64,000 nt of DNA from Costus lasius (Eukaryota; Streptophyta; Magnoliopsida; Zingiberales; Costaceae): the NCBI GenBank assembly GCA_027563935.2, contig CM050451.1:103939565-104003564 (forward strand). The letters are read 5' to 3'. The position numbers and the translations under genes were made by a program. The notes under the pieces are model-generated. The model was not told the DNA's origin and searched no databases. It was given only the letters and a program-made list of their open reading frames with translations. Below, in pieces: positions 11,309-21,733 of this stretch. Within the stretch, counting starts at the first letter, position 1. Every line of letters starts with the position of its first letter.

Positions 11309-13377
11309 ATGGGGACAACTAACCCCGTTATGCCACCCGATCAAGATCAAGATGCCAACCCTCCGCCTTACGACCCAAATCAACAACAGCAAGATCATGT
11401 TGAATTTGAGCCTACTAACACTATGCAGGGAGAGGAGGGATGCAGTGCAAACTCTCACGAGTCTATTGTGTCGGGCTCAAGAAAACGCACAAGCGACGTT
11501 TGGAAGAGCTTCGATGTGGTGATGATTAACGGCGAAGAAAGAGTCAGCTGCAAGAAGTGCAGAAAAGTCATGATTTGCAAATCATCGGGTGGAACTGGTC
11601 ATTTGGCTCGCGACATCAAAAGCCATCAAACTCAAATCGATCGTGCACAGGCTACTCTCAATCTTTCCTCTAGTTCTTTTGAAGTTTTTAATTATTCTAC
11701 TGAAGTTCTTAGAAAAGAATTAGCTAAATTTATTGTTTGGGATGAACAAAGATTTTCTTTAGCAGAAAATTATAAATTTGAAAAATTTATACATAAATCA
11801 CTACAACCTAAATATAGAAAAGTAAGTAGACAAACCATGCGTAGGAATGCTATAAAAATTTTTTCTGAATATAAAACTAATCTTTTACAAGTTTTAATTA
11901 CATTAAATTTTTGTATTTCTTTAACATCTGATATTTGGACCAGTAATCATTCTGATCAGTCATACATGTGTATTACGACACATTGGATAGATAGTGAATT
12001 TTTTATACAAAAAAGAATTATTACATTTAAAATTTTTGAATATCCTCATACTGCAAATGCTATAGTTAGACAATTTCATAACATTTTACATGCATATAAT
12101 ATAACTAATAAAATTTTTTCAATTAGTTTTGATAATGCAAGTAATAATGATAGTGCAATTGATAAATTAAAAAAATTGATAAATCCAATATTTAATGGTG
12201 CTTTTTTTCATATACGATGTGCATGCCATATTCTAAACTTATGTGTTCAAGATGGAATAAGAAAAGTAGATGAACATGTAACTAAATTAAGAAATGCTGT
12301 TAGATTTGTTACTTCTTCTACTTCTAGAAATCAAGATTTTAGACAAATATGTAAATCTTATAGTTTGTCATATAAAAAATTTAAACTTGATATTAAAACA
12401 CGATGGAATTCTACTTATGATATGCTAACAACATGTTTTCCATTTAAGGATCCTCTTACATTATTTTATAATGAAAGAATGCCTGATGGAAACATTGAAG
12501 AAAATGATTGGGATAAAGCAAAATTATTACATAATATTTTAGAAATTTTTTATAATGCTAGCACTCATTTATCTAGTGTTTATTATCCTACATCATGTTT
12601 AATTTTAGAATATTTAGTTTTAATTAGTGAAATGTTTTCTCAATATAGACATGATGAAAATGTTTTTCAAGTAATTTTTAAAATGGAAACAAAATTTAAA
12701 AAATATTAAAAAATATATCTCCTTTATATTGTTTAGCTTCAATTATGGATCCTAGATTAAAATTAGAAGGTGTTCATATTTTATTAGATGAATATTATAA
12801 AAATATGGAACTTGAAGGAGTAGATGAGAAAAAAAATAAAGTTTCTACCTTATTAAATGAAATGTATAATGTTTATAATTTAAAATTTGGAAATACAATG
12901 AATCCAACATCCTCTCAAACTAATGTATCTACTAGTAGTAAAAATATTACAGGAAGAATACGCTCAATTTTAAATAGAAAAGGAACATCAAAAAGTCGAT
13001 CTAGTAATTTTAATGAATTAACATTTTTTTTAGAAAATAATCATACATCTTTACTCACAGAAGAACAAATAGATAATTTTGATATTTTATCATGGTGGAG
13101 ATCACAAGGAAAATCATATCCTGTGGTTTCTGCCATGGCACGTGATCTACTAACTCCTCCGGTGTCTACTGTAGCATTGGAGTCTTGTTTTAGTGCAGGG
13201 GGCAGGGTGCTGGATGAGAAGCGAAGCCGAATGAACGAAGAAAGCGTGGAAATGTGTATTTGTCTTAAAGATTGGCTAGATGCTGAAGATCGTCTTCAAG
13301 ATAAAGGTGGTCATTCAACTTCATCGGATGATGATGAGCAAAGTCTTGGAAGTGCAAGCGGAAGCAACAATGGATAA
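11309..13377 (+). pseudogene. hAT transposase, zf-BED to C-terminal dimerisation domain, one frameshift
   Basis: The first ATG with good context is at 11309. The N-terminal part contains a BED zinc finger (CKKC near 11554, then HLARDIKSH). The RNase H-like core has TSDIWTS and SFDNASNND with the expected catalytic Asp residues, followed by CACHILNLCVQDG. This frame stops at 12707-12709. The next frame (12745-13377) resumes at MDPRLKLEGV and ends in the hAT dimerisation domain (TPPVSTVALESCFSAGGRVL, containing the conserved Glu). Near 12703-12725 a net loss of one base (the second frame is shifted by one) and a stop separate the two parts, so a full protein is not made unless splicing or frameshifting rescues it. 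The total length of about 690 residues is normal for plant hAT transposases. A TATAAATT box lies near 10816, and a likely 5' untranslated intron (donor GTAAGT near 10985) precedes the gene. Confidence 0.9.
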
Positions 13378-13643
13378 ACGTTGTAATAAATAATTATAAA
13401 AAAAGTTGTAAAAGAATTGTAGAAAGAGTTGTAAAAAGAGAACTACGTAGACCTGATTCCTCCTTTGAGTGGGGTACGTAGGCAGCCTGTAATGGGTCCG
13501 GTCTAAAATATATAAAATTTTAACATTTTTTCAAAAATTTGTGTAATATACATTCTCAATTTCTCAATTTTTTTTATTTTATCATATTTTATATATTTTA
13601 ATTAAGTAATAATTTACTTATTAAAATAATTTTTTTTAAATTT

Positions 13644-14024
13644 GGCATGTGGGCCAAAGTCGGCCCGTGGGCCAACTTTGGCCCACGGGCCATAACCGGG
13701 CCGGGCCAAACACGGCCCGCGTGCCTCATTGGGCCCGTTGGGCCGTATTTGGCCCGCGTGCCGCAGTCAGCCCACGGGCCGTGCCTGGCACGCGTGCCGG
13801 ATCTGGCCCGCGGGCCGAATTCGTGCCCACTCTCCGGTGGAACCGTGCCGGTGCCGGCACACCTAATCGGGCCACGTGCCGTGCCGGGCCGAGGCAAAAT
13901 TCCACCGTGCCGTGCCCGGCACGGCACGATTGGAAACGGGCCATGCCAGGCACGGCCCACCAAGAATCGGGCCGAGGCGGGCCCGGGCCCGGGCCGGCCC
14001 GGGCACGGCCCATGGCCACCTCTA
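13644..14024. repeat. Right subterminal GGCCCG array of the hAT element
   Basis: About 380 bp of GGCCC/GGGCC/GGCACG words in alternating orientation, ending in the terminal inverted repeat. It begins abruptly after about 60 bp of AT-rich sequence. The open frames on both strands here are a product of the repeat composition. Confidence 0.85.
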
Positions 14025-14104
14025 GTGACGTGCATGAAAGCAAATCAGATCAGAGCACATGATTGGGCCCATCACTCCCGTCAAGGTCCGTAACTCACAC
14101 GAAG

Positions 14105-15239
14105 TGTCAAGTCTAATTTAGATCGGTTCAGCCTAAAGCCTAAAGGGCCAAGCACCAGCCCAAGCCCACGCTACAAGTGTCGTCCATGGAAGGAAATCAC
14201 GTGGTCAACATCCTCCATTGACCCTAAAATCAAGCGCGGAAGCTCGTCTTCCCCGCATGCGTCGGAGGCGGACGCAGCGAGCGGCTGGAGCGCAAGACCT
14301 GATCGACGCTAGGAATAGAAGAGGAGTTGGCTTCCTCCTTCAAAAGGGGCTACGAAGGAGAGGAGAGGGGGGGGATCACGGAAAGCTTCGATCAAAGAGG
14401 GGAGATCCATCCTCGTGAGTCTTGGGGAGCTGTAGAGGGCGTCATCTTCGACACCGAGTGATCACCGAGCGATAGAAAGGGAGATAGAGCTTGTAACCGG
14501 CGACGCTGGTGAGGGAGGGGAAGAGGGGCGCCGGTCAGGGGACCGACGACGCCAGTAGAAGCTTTGTACGTGTTTCTGGAAATAAACAAATATTTCAATA
14601 TTATTCTACCCCTGTTCTTCAATCTCGGCGGCGTCTCCTTGATTCCGGTAGCAAGAGGCCATCAAGACAGCGGCGACGACACTAAAGGGAGGGAGGCGAC
14701 TTTCCCTTCCCTCACATTCCTCGCCCGGCGAACTAACGAGCACGGCGGTGCTCGGCGAAAAACGCAACGTAGGTGGCGTCGTGCGGAAGACGAAGACGAA
14801 GATACTCGTTTCGATTTTGACTGGGTCAAAATCAGAATAGCAAACGCGAAGTGATTTCGATTTCGAAATCGAATTGGAGCGGCTGACGTCGCACTGACGG
14901 AAGAAGAGCGAAGTCAAAATCGGCGGCAGAGTAGAATTTCGCATATGGCGAAATTTCCAGGTGATGTCAGGGTGACGTCATCAACGGAATTAATTCGGTG
15001 TAGTGCGGAGAAATTTGGACGTTGACTATTTTGACTGAGAGATAAAAATTTGGGGATTAGGGTTTTGGTGTGAACTTATAATTTGGGGACAAAAATTAAT
15101 CGAGGAAGTTGAGGATTTCCATTTGGGGTGAGATTTTTGGTCTGAAACCTAAAGGGAGTTCACGCTCTGGTGTTCCGCTGGATAACCCTGAGACAACGGA
15201 TAAGCACCGGTTCAGGGCTGATCAGACCAGGGCGTGATA
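14105..15239 (+). repeat. 5' LTR of the gag-only element
   Basis: Starts TGTCAAGTC and ends GGCGTGATA; the 3' copy ends GGCATGACA. It is immediately followed by the tRNA-Met primer site. Confidence 0.88.
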
Positions 15240-15298
15240 ATTGGTATCAGAGCCGAGGCTAACGTGTTACAGCGAACACGGCACCTTCACTGGCGAAG

Positions 15299-16604
15299 GT
15301 GAAGAAATACTTGAAGTTTCAGAAGATAACCCACACGGCTAGAGGAGCATCAGAGGATGTCTGGCCCAAGCAGGGAAAAGGTAAAGCCAAGGAGATGGCT
15401 GAACCTGAAGAGTTGGTGAACCACGGTGATCGCATCGCACAGATCGAGCAGGTGCTCGGTCTGGCTAGTGATGGGAACGACGGGATGATTCCCCAGATCG
15501 AGAGTTTCAGAGTACAGTGGAGGCTCAAAGATTGCAGATCCAGACTCAGAAGTTGCAGATCGAGTTCTTGCAACAAACTCTGGAAGGTCTGATCGATCTG
15601 CCCACGCAGATGGCTTGCATGAAGGAGGACATGTAGGCACAGATCACGGTATTGCATTTGGCCCTAACGCAAGTATCGCGATCAACGGCGGCACCGGCGG
15701 AGCAGGAGGCTCCTAAGCCAAAGGTACATGTACCTGAGCTAGCGACGTTCGGGGGAGCTCGATTGTCCAGAGAAGTAGAGAACTTCATCTGGGACATGGA
15801 GCAGTTGCTCTCTGCTAGCCATGTTTCAGAAGAAGACAGAGTGCGGGTGTGCATCGCATACCTCATAGGTGACGCGAAACTTTGGTGGCGAACCAAAGTC
15901 AGCTCGACATCGGGAGCTACTAGCTGGCCTTGGGAGACTTTCCGTGAGGAACTGTGGCGGCAGTTTCTTCCCGAAAATTCGGCGGACCAAGCGCGTGGAA
16001 AGGTGGATCGACTGAGACACACTGGGTCGATCCAAGAGTACATCAGGGCATTCTCTGCGTTGATGTTGGAGCTTCCACGCATGGAGGAGGATGACAGGAG
16101 GTATCTCTTCCTCCGAGACCTTCAACCATGGGCAAAAGCGGAGGTCCGACGGCGCTCACCAGTCGATTGGAGGGCGGCTGCAACGATGGCCGAGTCCTTG
16201 GCGGATAATCAAAAATTCAGATCCACACCACCAAAGAAACAACGGTCACCCCAGAAGCACAGCTCTCCACGGACCCCACTGAATGCCAGAGTTCCAGAAA
16301 GAGGTAGGCCCTTGTTCCGGTAGAACAGAGGTTCACCGGGACAACGGGAGCCAAATCGTCCTACGAGAAGGACAAATGCAAAGCGCAAGCCACAGGGTTG
16401 CTTCTTGTGCGGCGGTCCTCACTGGCTGAGGGAGTGCCCCATGAGACAGAAAATAATGGCTATGGTGACACAGGAGCCAGCCGTGGAGGCTGAGAAGATT
16501 CCCGACGAGGTGAGGATCAGTGCTTTGAGGATCGGAGCCATGGTGGCTAGAGATCCGCCTGTGACGGACATCAAGGGCGATGTTCAAGTTGGGCGGGGGA
16601 GAAT
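15299..16604 (+). pseudogene. Decayed retrotransposon gag with CCHC knuckle
   Basis: An early segment (MAEPEELVNHGDRIAQIEQV near 15394) is in one frame. The rest, from about 15550, is in another, so there is a frameshift near 15510-15545. The second frame holds the retrotransposon gag core (VENFIWDMEQLL, AKLWWRTK, QFLPENSADQARGKV, LRDLQPWAKAEV). It is interrupted by TAG at 15634-15636 and at 16321-16323. A zinc knuckle CFLCGGPHWLREC (C-x2-C-x3-H-x4-C) follows at 16399-16437. The style matches plant Ty3/gypsy gag. Nothing of pol remains before the polypurine tract. Confidence 0.85.
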
Positions 16605-17719
16605 TGTCAGGCCTGGTTCAGGCCAATTTAGCCCAAAGCCTAAAGGGCCAAGCACTAGCCCAAGCCCACACTGCAAGTGTCGTCCGTGGAAGGAAATCAC
16701 ATGGTCAACATCCTCCATTGACCCTAAAATCGAGCGCGGAAGCTCGTCTTCCCCGTATGCATCGGAGGCGGACGCAGCGGTTGGAGCGCAAGACCTGGTC
16801 GACGCCAGGAATAGAAGAGGCGGCGGCTTCCTCCTTCAAAAGGGGCTGCGAAGGAGAGGAGGGGGGATCATGGAGAGCTTCGATCGGGGAGGGGAGATCC
16901 ATCTTCGTGAGTCTCGGGGAGCTGTAGAGGGCGTCATCTTCGACACCGAGCGAGAGAAAGGGAGATAGAGGTTGTAACCGGCGACGCTGGTGAGCGAGGG
17001 GAAGAGGGGCGCCGGTCAGGGGACCGACGACGCCAGTAGAAGCTTTGTACGTGTTTCTAGAAATAAATGAAGATTTTGATATTATTCTTCCCCTGTTCTT
17101 CAATCTCGGCGGCGTGTCCTTGATTCCGGCAGCAGGAGGCTGTCAGGACAGCGGCGACGACACTGAAGGGAGGGAGGTGACTTTCCCTTCCCTCACGTTC
17201 CTCGCCCGGCAAACTAACGAGCGCGGCGGCGCTCGGCGAAAAACGCGACGCAGGTGGCATCGTGCAGAAGACGAAGGCGAAGATACTCGTTCCAATTTTG
17301 ACTGGGTCAAAATCAGAATAGCAAACGCGGAGCGATTTCGATTTCGAAATCAAATTAGAGCGGCTGACGTCGCACTGATGGTAGCAAATCGAAGTCAAAA
17401 TCGGCGACAGAGTAGAATTTTGCAGACGGTGAAATTTCCATGTGACGTCAGCGTGATGTCATCAGCGGAATTAATTCGGCGTGGCGCGGAGAAATTCCGA
17501 CGTTGACTATTTTGACTGAGAGATAAAAATTTGGGGATTAGGGTTTTGGTGTGAACTTGTAATTTAGGGACAAATATTAATCGGGGAAGTTGGGGATTTC
17601 TATTTGGGTGAGATTTTTGGTCGGAAACCTAAAGGGAGTTCACGCTCTGGTGTTCCGCCGGATAACCCTGAGACAATGGATAAGCACTGGTTCATGGCTG
17701 ATCCGACCGGGGCATGACA
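16605..17719 (+). repeat. 3' LTR of the gag-only element
   Basis: Starts TGTCAGGCC and ends GGCATGACA. Collinear with the 5' LTR throughout, with scattered differences and short indels. Confidence 0.88.
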
Positions 17720-17732
17720 CGAAGTACGGAGG

Positions 17733-19003
17733 GTAAGTAAAAACCATATCCTCTAGTACATAATAAATCTGAACTACTACCACTACATGATAGACCCATC
17801 AGGGAGTTTAAAAATATAGCGTGTCATCACTCCACTAGCCAAGCGCATTGAGATCCTCTTGAATGTTGCATTGGAAAGTCCTATCAAAGTCGGAGCAATT
17901 TGCATAGACGAACACACACTAAAGCTTATATTCCCCATTTGCTACCTCTCATCCCAAACATGGGATGTTCAATGTCAGAATAGAGGAAGGATCTCCTTCA
18001 TGGGTCGGGTCATCCCCTATGGACACACACTCATATCTGAGTGGTCCCCAATGGACAAGCTCGCACACTTGGAAGCGACTGCTCATCAACAGTCTGTTGG
18101 TACTGCGTCTAGTACCCTATAATACTTTGTGCACAAAACTACAATTGTATGCAAATAACAATATATAGCCTACGAGGTCATCCTTCGTAGCGCTACATGG
18201 ATCTGGCCCCAAAACACATCCAACTGACACTCCAGCACTACCAGTACGGCCCAAATAAATCATACCATGTGCTAGAGAGCACGCATGCATATAAATAATG
18301 CGAAATCCCGGTAAAACATGATGAGGACATATTATGTGCAGAAATATAAATAAACAGTCATAATCATGCTCAAAGGAATAACAGTTCAATGGAAATTGAT
18401 ATCAAGAGTGTAAATCAGCAAAGCGTCCCTAACTAAGCGGTAACTCCCAACCGTAAGATCTCTCATAACCAAGCAGTAGACACCTTGATCAATGTACAAG
18501 GTAAAAGATCCCTACCTACCACTGTATCAATCACGAGGGGACAATGTCGGACACTTTTAAGGGTGTTGGCATACACGTCCGAAGAATGCAGCAAGAAAGA
18601 CGCTCGGACACCTTCGAGGATGCTAACACATTTTAAGCAAACACTTGTGAATCAAGCACAATCTACACTACACATATGCAGGAAAATAATACAAAGAACC
18701 GTATGAACGAAAAGGCATATGAAGTCCAGATGGCGAGTAGAAACCATATCCACTACTACACAATACATATGCACTACTACCACTACATGATAGACCCCAT
18801 GAAGAGTTTACCTATTAAGCATGTCACCACTCAGCTAGCTGAGCCCACTGAGATCCTCCTAAAAGTTGCATTGGAAAGTCTTGTCGAAGTCGGAGCAAGT
18901 CGCATAGACAAACACACGCTAAAGCTCACATTCCCCCTTTGCTCGTTCTTGTCCCAAATAGAGGACGCTCAATGCTTGAACAGAGGAAGGATCCCCTCCG
19001 TGC
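17733..19003. repeat. Diverged direct repeat, units at 17733-18003 and 18733-19003
   Basis: About 270 bp of clear similarity occurs at an offset of almost exactly 1000 bp. Shared blocks include AAACCATATC, CTACCACTACATGATAGACCC, GTTGCATTGGAAAGTC and AGAGGAAGGATC. The similarity extends left across the CGAAG target site, so the repeat predates the gag-only insertion. It may be a tandem duplication or LTRs of an eroded element. No coding content. Confidence 0.7.
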
Positions 19004-20630
19004 CCCATCATCGGATGACCACTGGACTCACACAAGAGCGTCCAGACAGGGTCACCGACGGCAGGAGACCTCACCGCCAATGAGAACGAAGAACCAGTGG
19101 AAGTGTGACTCGTGTAGAACTGAAGATTGTAGATTCGATCTCTCTTCCACATATGGCTACCAACATCAGAGGAGAAGGTCTACTCCATGCATCAAGGCAC
19201 CGGGAAACGATATGGAAGGCTCTCGTAGATGAGTCCATGGCCAAAGCCTTGTCACTGTCGCAGTAAAATCTCTGCTCCCATATCTAAATCACCACCAAAC
19301 CTCTGCCCAAGCTCTCAAAATGCTCGATAGGCAACTACCTCTCGACAAGAATAGAAAAACATCCTCGTCGCCATGTGAGCTACAATATCCTTCATTGAAC
19401 GATTGAAGATAATGCATCCACAGGGCGAGATCAAATCTTTGCCCTTCACTCGTTTGTGTCAAAAACAATATGGAGTTCACACCGTGACTTTTTCGCCATC
19501 ACCGCCTCGCCAGCATGACCAATGCCGGCGACTTTCCAAATCTAGAGAGCCTCCATCAACGGGAATCAATGACTACAACAGTTGGAACAAAAACAAGGGA
19601 AAATCCTCCTTTTTGTGTTGCGAACTGCTGAATCGTGAACCAACTTGGTTCAATTGGTTTGGGGCCAAATAGCCATGAATTAGCTCCGGTTCACTTTGTG
19701 GTCGACCCTCTTCGTTGCGTTAGCTCTCAAGCTTGCCCGTGAGAGGGGGTTCGTGGTCTTGGGTCGAGTCAGACACCCACATCTACAAGTGAATCTATAC
19801 TCCGTGGTTCGATTTGATTCTCGTCCTATGAATTTATGTCAACTTCAGTGATACAAACGCACACCCACATAGTGAAATATGTTAGATGTCAAGGGGCTTA
19901 GTCATTGATCAATTTCGACTTGCTTCAAAATTCATGCTGAATGTTACGAGCATCACACCAACTTTTTTTTATTACTCTAACAAGACTCAACTTCTAATAT
20001 TGCTCATCATGCTATTATAGTGCACTTGTCCATCTCTTATGCTATGTTAATTTTCTCATTTTGTTTACATTGTTCCCCATCTTTTGCTTCTTATCTACAT
20101 CTTGACCATTATATTACCAATTAGAGACATATAAGAGGTTGGATTTTAGCACTTACTAGTATCATTATTAATTAAAGTATAATTTTCTTTAATAATTGTT
20201 AAGTGAAATTTATATAGTTCAAAATCTTTTATATGCGAATGTAACTATCAAATTTGTTTTACACAATTAAGGAAAAAAATTACATATGGATATCGAAGTG
20301 GCCAAATTAGAATGTTTCAGTAAATATAAAATTAATGCAGAAAATTAATTTATATAAGTTTTGGAAAAAAAACAAAATGAGCTTATTGTTCATGTGGATG
20401 ACAATAGCAAACACATCAATTAATGATTTTTATAAAAAAAAATAGTGCAAAATTTTATTGAATTTATGGAAATTTATAAAATGGGCTAATAAATCGATTG
20501 TAAAGAATTTAATAATTTGAAGGTGTTAATTAATTCAACTGGTAAAAATATTAGTTGTCCCGAATTAAAAAGAAATTACTTTTTTTTGTATTTTTTAATG
20601 TAAGTTTTGAATTAAGATATATTTTTACTT
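19004..20630. other. Intergenic sequence, nothing recognised
   Basis: Moderate-GC sequence to about 19.9 kb, then AT-rich sequence. No conserved coding frame or clean terminal repeats were found. Confidence 0.4.
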
Positions 20631-20633
20631 TAA

Positions 20634-20800
20634 GGCTATGTTCGGTAGGATGGAATCCACCGTAGAAAGGATGGATTGTTCAATGAATCTAGATGGCTTT
20701 CCATCTAGATTCATTGAACAATCCATCCTTTCCAAAGCCATCTAGATTCATTGAACAATCCATCTTTTCCACGGTGGATTCCATCCTACCGAACATAGCC
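20634..20800. mobile_element. Tourist-like (PIF/Harbinger) MITE
   Basis: A 167-bp element with near-perfect inverted termini GGCTATGTTCGGTAGGATGG and a TAA duplication on each side (20631-20633, 20801-20803). The arms fold into a long hairpin. An extra copy of the inner arm (CCATCTAGATTCATTGAACA) sits in the loop, giving three copies of that segment. Confidence 0.88.
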
Positions 20801-21082
20801 TAAGATTCGTGAGTAATCTCGCTTAAAAGAGTTAAACACAGTAATACTTAAGAAACGTACCTTTATATTATAACTTAAAACAATAATTTTTTTTAAAACA
20901 AATTTAATACGATTGAATAAGAAAATGAAAATCCGGCCGACAAGCTTGTCAGCCCGATTTTAAAGTATGAGGGCCAAAATGTCAATCGAAGGGATGAAAA
21001 ATAACACTAGCCCGTGCAAAAATTTGTGCCCGCTGTAGAAATGCCCAAGCACTGCGTAAGTTGGAGGCTGCAAATTTTACTC

Positions 21083-21089
21083 TATAAAA
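21083..21089 (+). promoter_or_regulatory. TATA box of the beta-expansin gene
   Basis: TATAAAA lies about 70 bp upstream of the expansin ATG, a usual distance for a plant core promoter with a short leader. Confidence 0.6.
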
Positions 21090-21456
21090 TGCAACCACAC
21101 TCCACTGGCCGTTTCCATTCAGATCCAATCAATTTGCAAGCACAAGAAACGAATTCAATGGCTTCTCGCTTCGTCTCTCTTGCTCCTCCTCCATTCCTCT
21201 TCCTCCTGTTGATTTGCCGCCTCACCGGTGCAGCCCTCAACCCGCATTGGCACCCGGCGACGGCCACGTGGTACAGCAACCCCGAGGGAGACGGCAGCGA
21301 CGGTAAGCCTCCCCATCATCTCCCTCGGATACGTAGGCTTTGCGTTTGTGCCATTGCAGCTCCGACGGGGTGAACCGCAGGGGTTTGGCAAGTGGCGCGT
21401 GCGGGTACGGGTCGCTGGTGGACGTGCGGCCGATGCGGGCGCGGGTGGGCGCTGTG

Positions 21457-21733
21457 TGAAAGAACCGAGAAGAAGAATATTATGAAAGAACAGAGAAGAG
21501 TATTGTGACATAGAAGAGATTGAATGGAAATTGTATTTCTCGTTATCTTTGATTACAGTATGTGCACTCTATTTATAATACAGCGCTGTCTACAAACTAT
21601 GGTAAAGAATTGATATATGGCAAGGTACATATTTGGAATGAATAAATGTGGAATGAATCAATCTTTGCTATCTGATTGATTCGTTCCACTAATGTTGGTA
21701 TCCGATTGATTCGTTCCACTAATGTCGCTAACA
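21457..21733 (-). repeat. 3' LTR of the antisense copia element
   Basis: 277 bp running TGAAAGAACC to GCTAACA on the plus strand. It is 60 bp longer than the other LTR because of an extra AT-rich stretch and an extra copy of a block containing GATTGATTCGTTCCACTAAT. Confidence 0.9.

Larger units (their letters stand above)
10451..14024 (+). mobile_element. hAT transposon with broken transposase and GGCCCG subterminal arrays
   Basis: Terminal inverted repeats start TAGAGGTGGCCA at both ends. The flanks carry an 8-bp duplication with one mismatch (GTGACGTA at 10443-10450, GTGACGTG at 14025-14032). The 3574-bp element has very GC-rich ends, about 190 bp on the left and 380 bp on the right, made of GGCCCG, CGGGCC and GGCACG words. 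They enclose an AT-rich interior holding one transposase gene. This is the only element of the TAGRGRTGR group in the window that codes for a transposase. Confidence 0.93.
14105..17719 (+). mobile_element. Short LTR retrotransposon carrying only gag (TR-GAG type)
   Basis: Two long LTRs (14105-15239 and 16605-17719, about 1.12 kb each) flank a 1365-bp interior. A perfect 5-bp duplication CGAAG (14100-14104, 17720-17724) bounds it. A primer-binding site TGGTATCAGAGCC lies at 15242-15254 and a purine-rich tract (GGGCGGGGGAGAA) precedes the 3' LTR. There is no protease, RT, RNase H or integrase. Terminal-repeat elements with only a gag domain are a recognised non-autonomous plant class that depends on a partner's pol. 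The LTRs have many substitutions and small indels, so this is an older copy. Confidence 0.9.

Noticed and set aside
13598..14093. Long Gly/Pro/Arg/Ala-rich frames on both strands
   Set aside because: Produced by the GGCCCG array of the hAT terminus; all frames stay open because stops are rare in such sequence.
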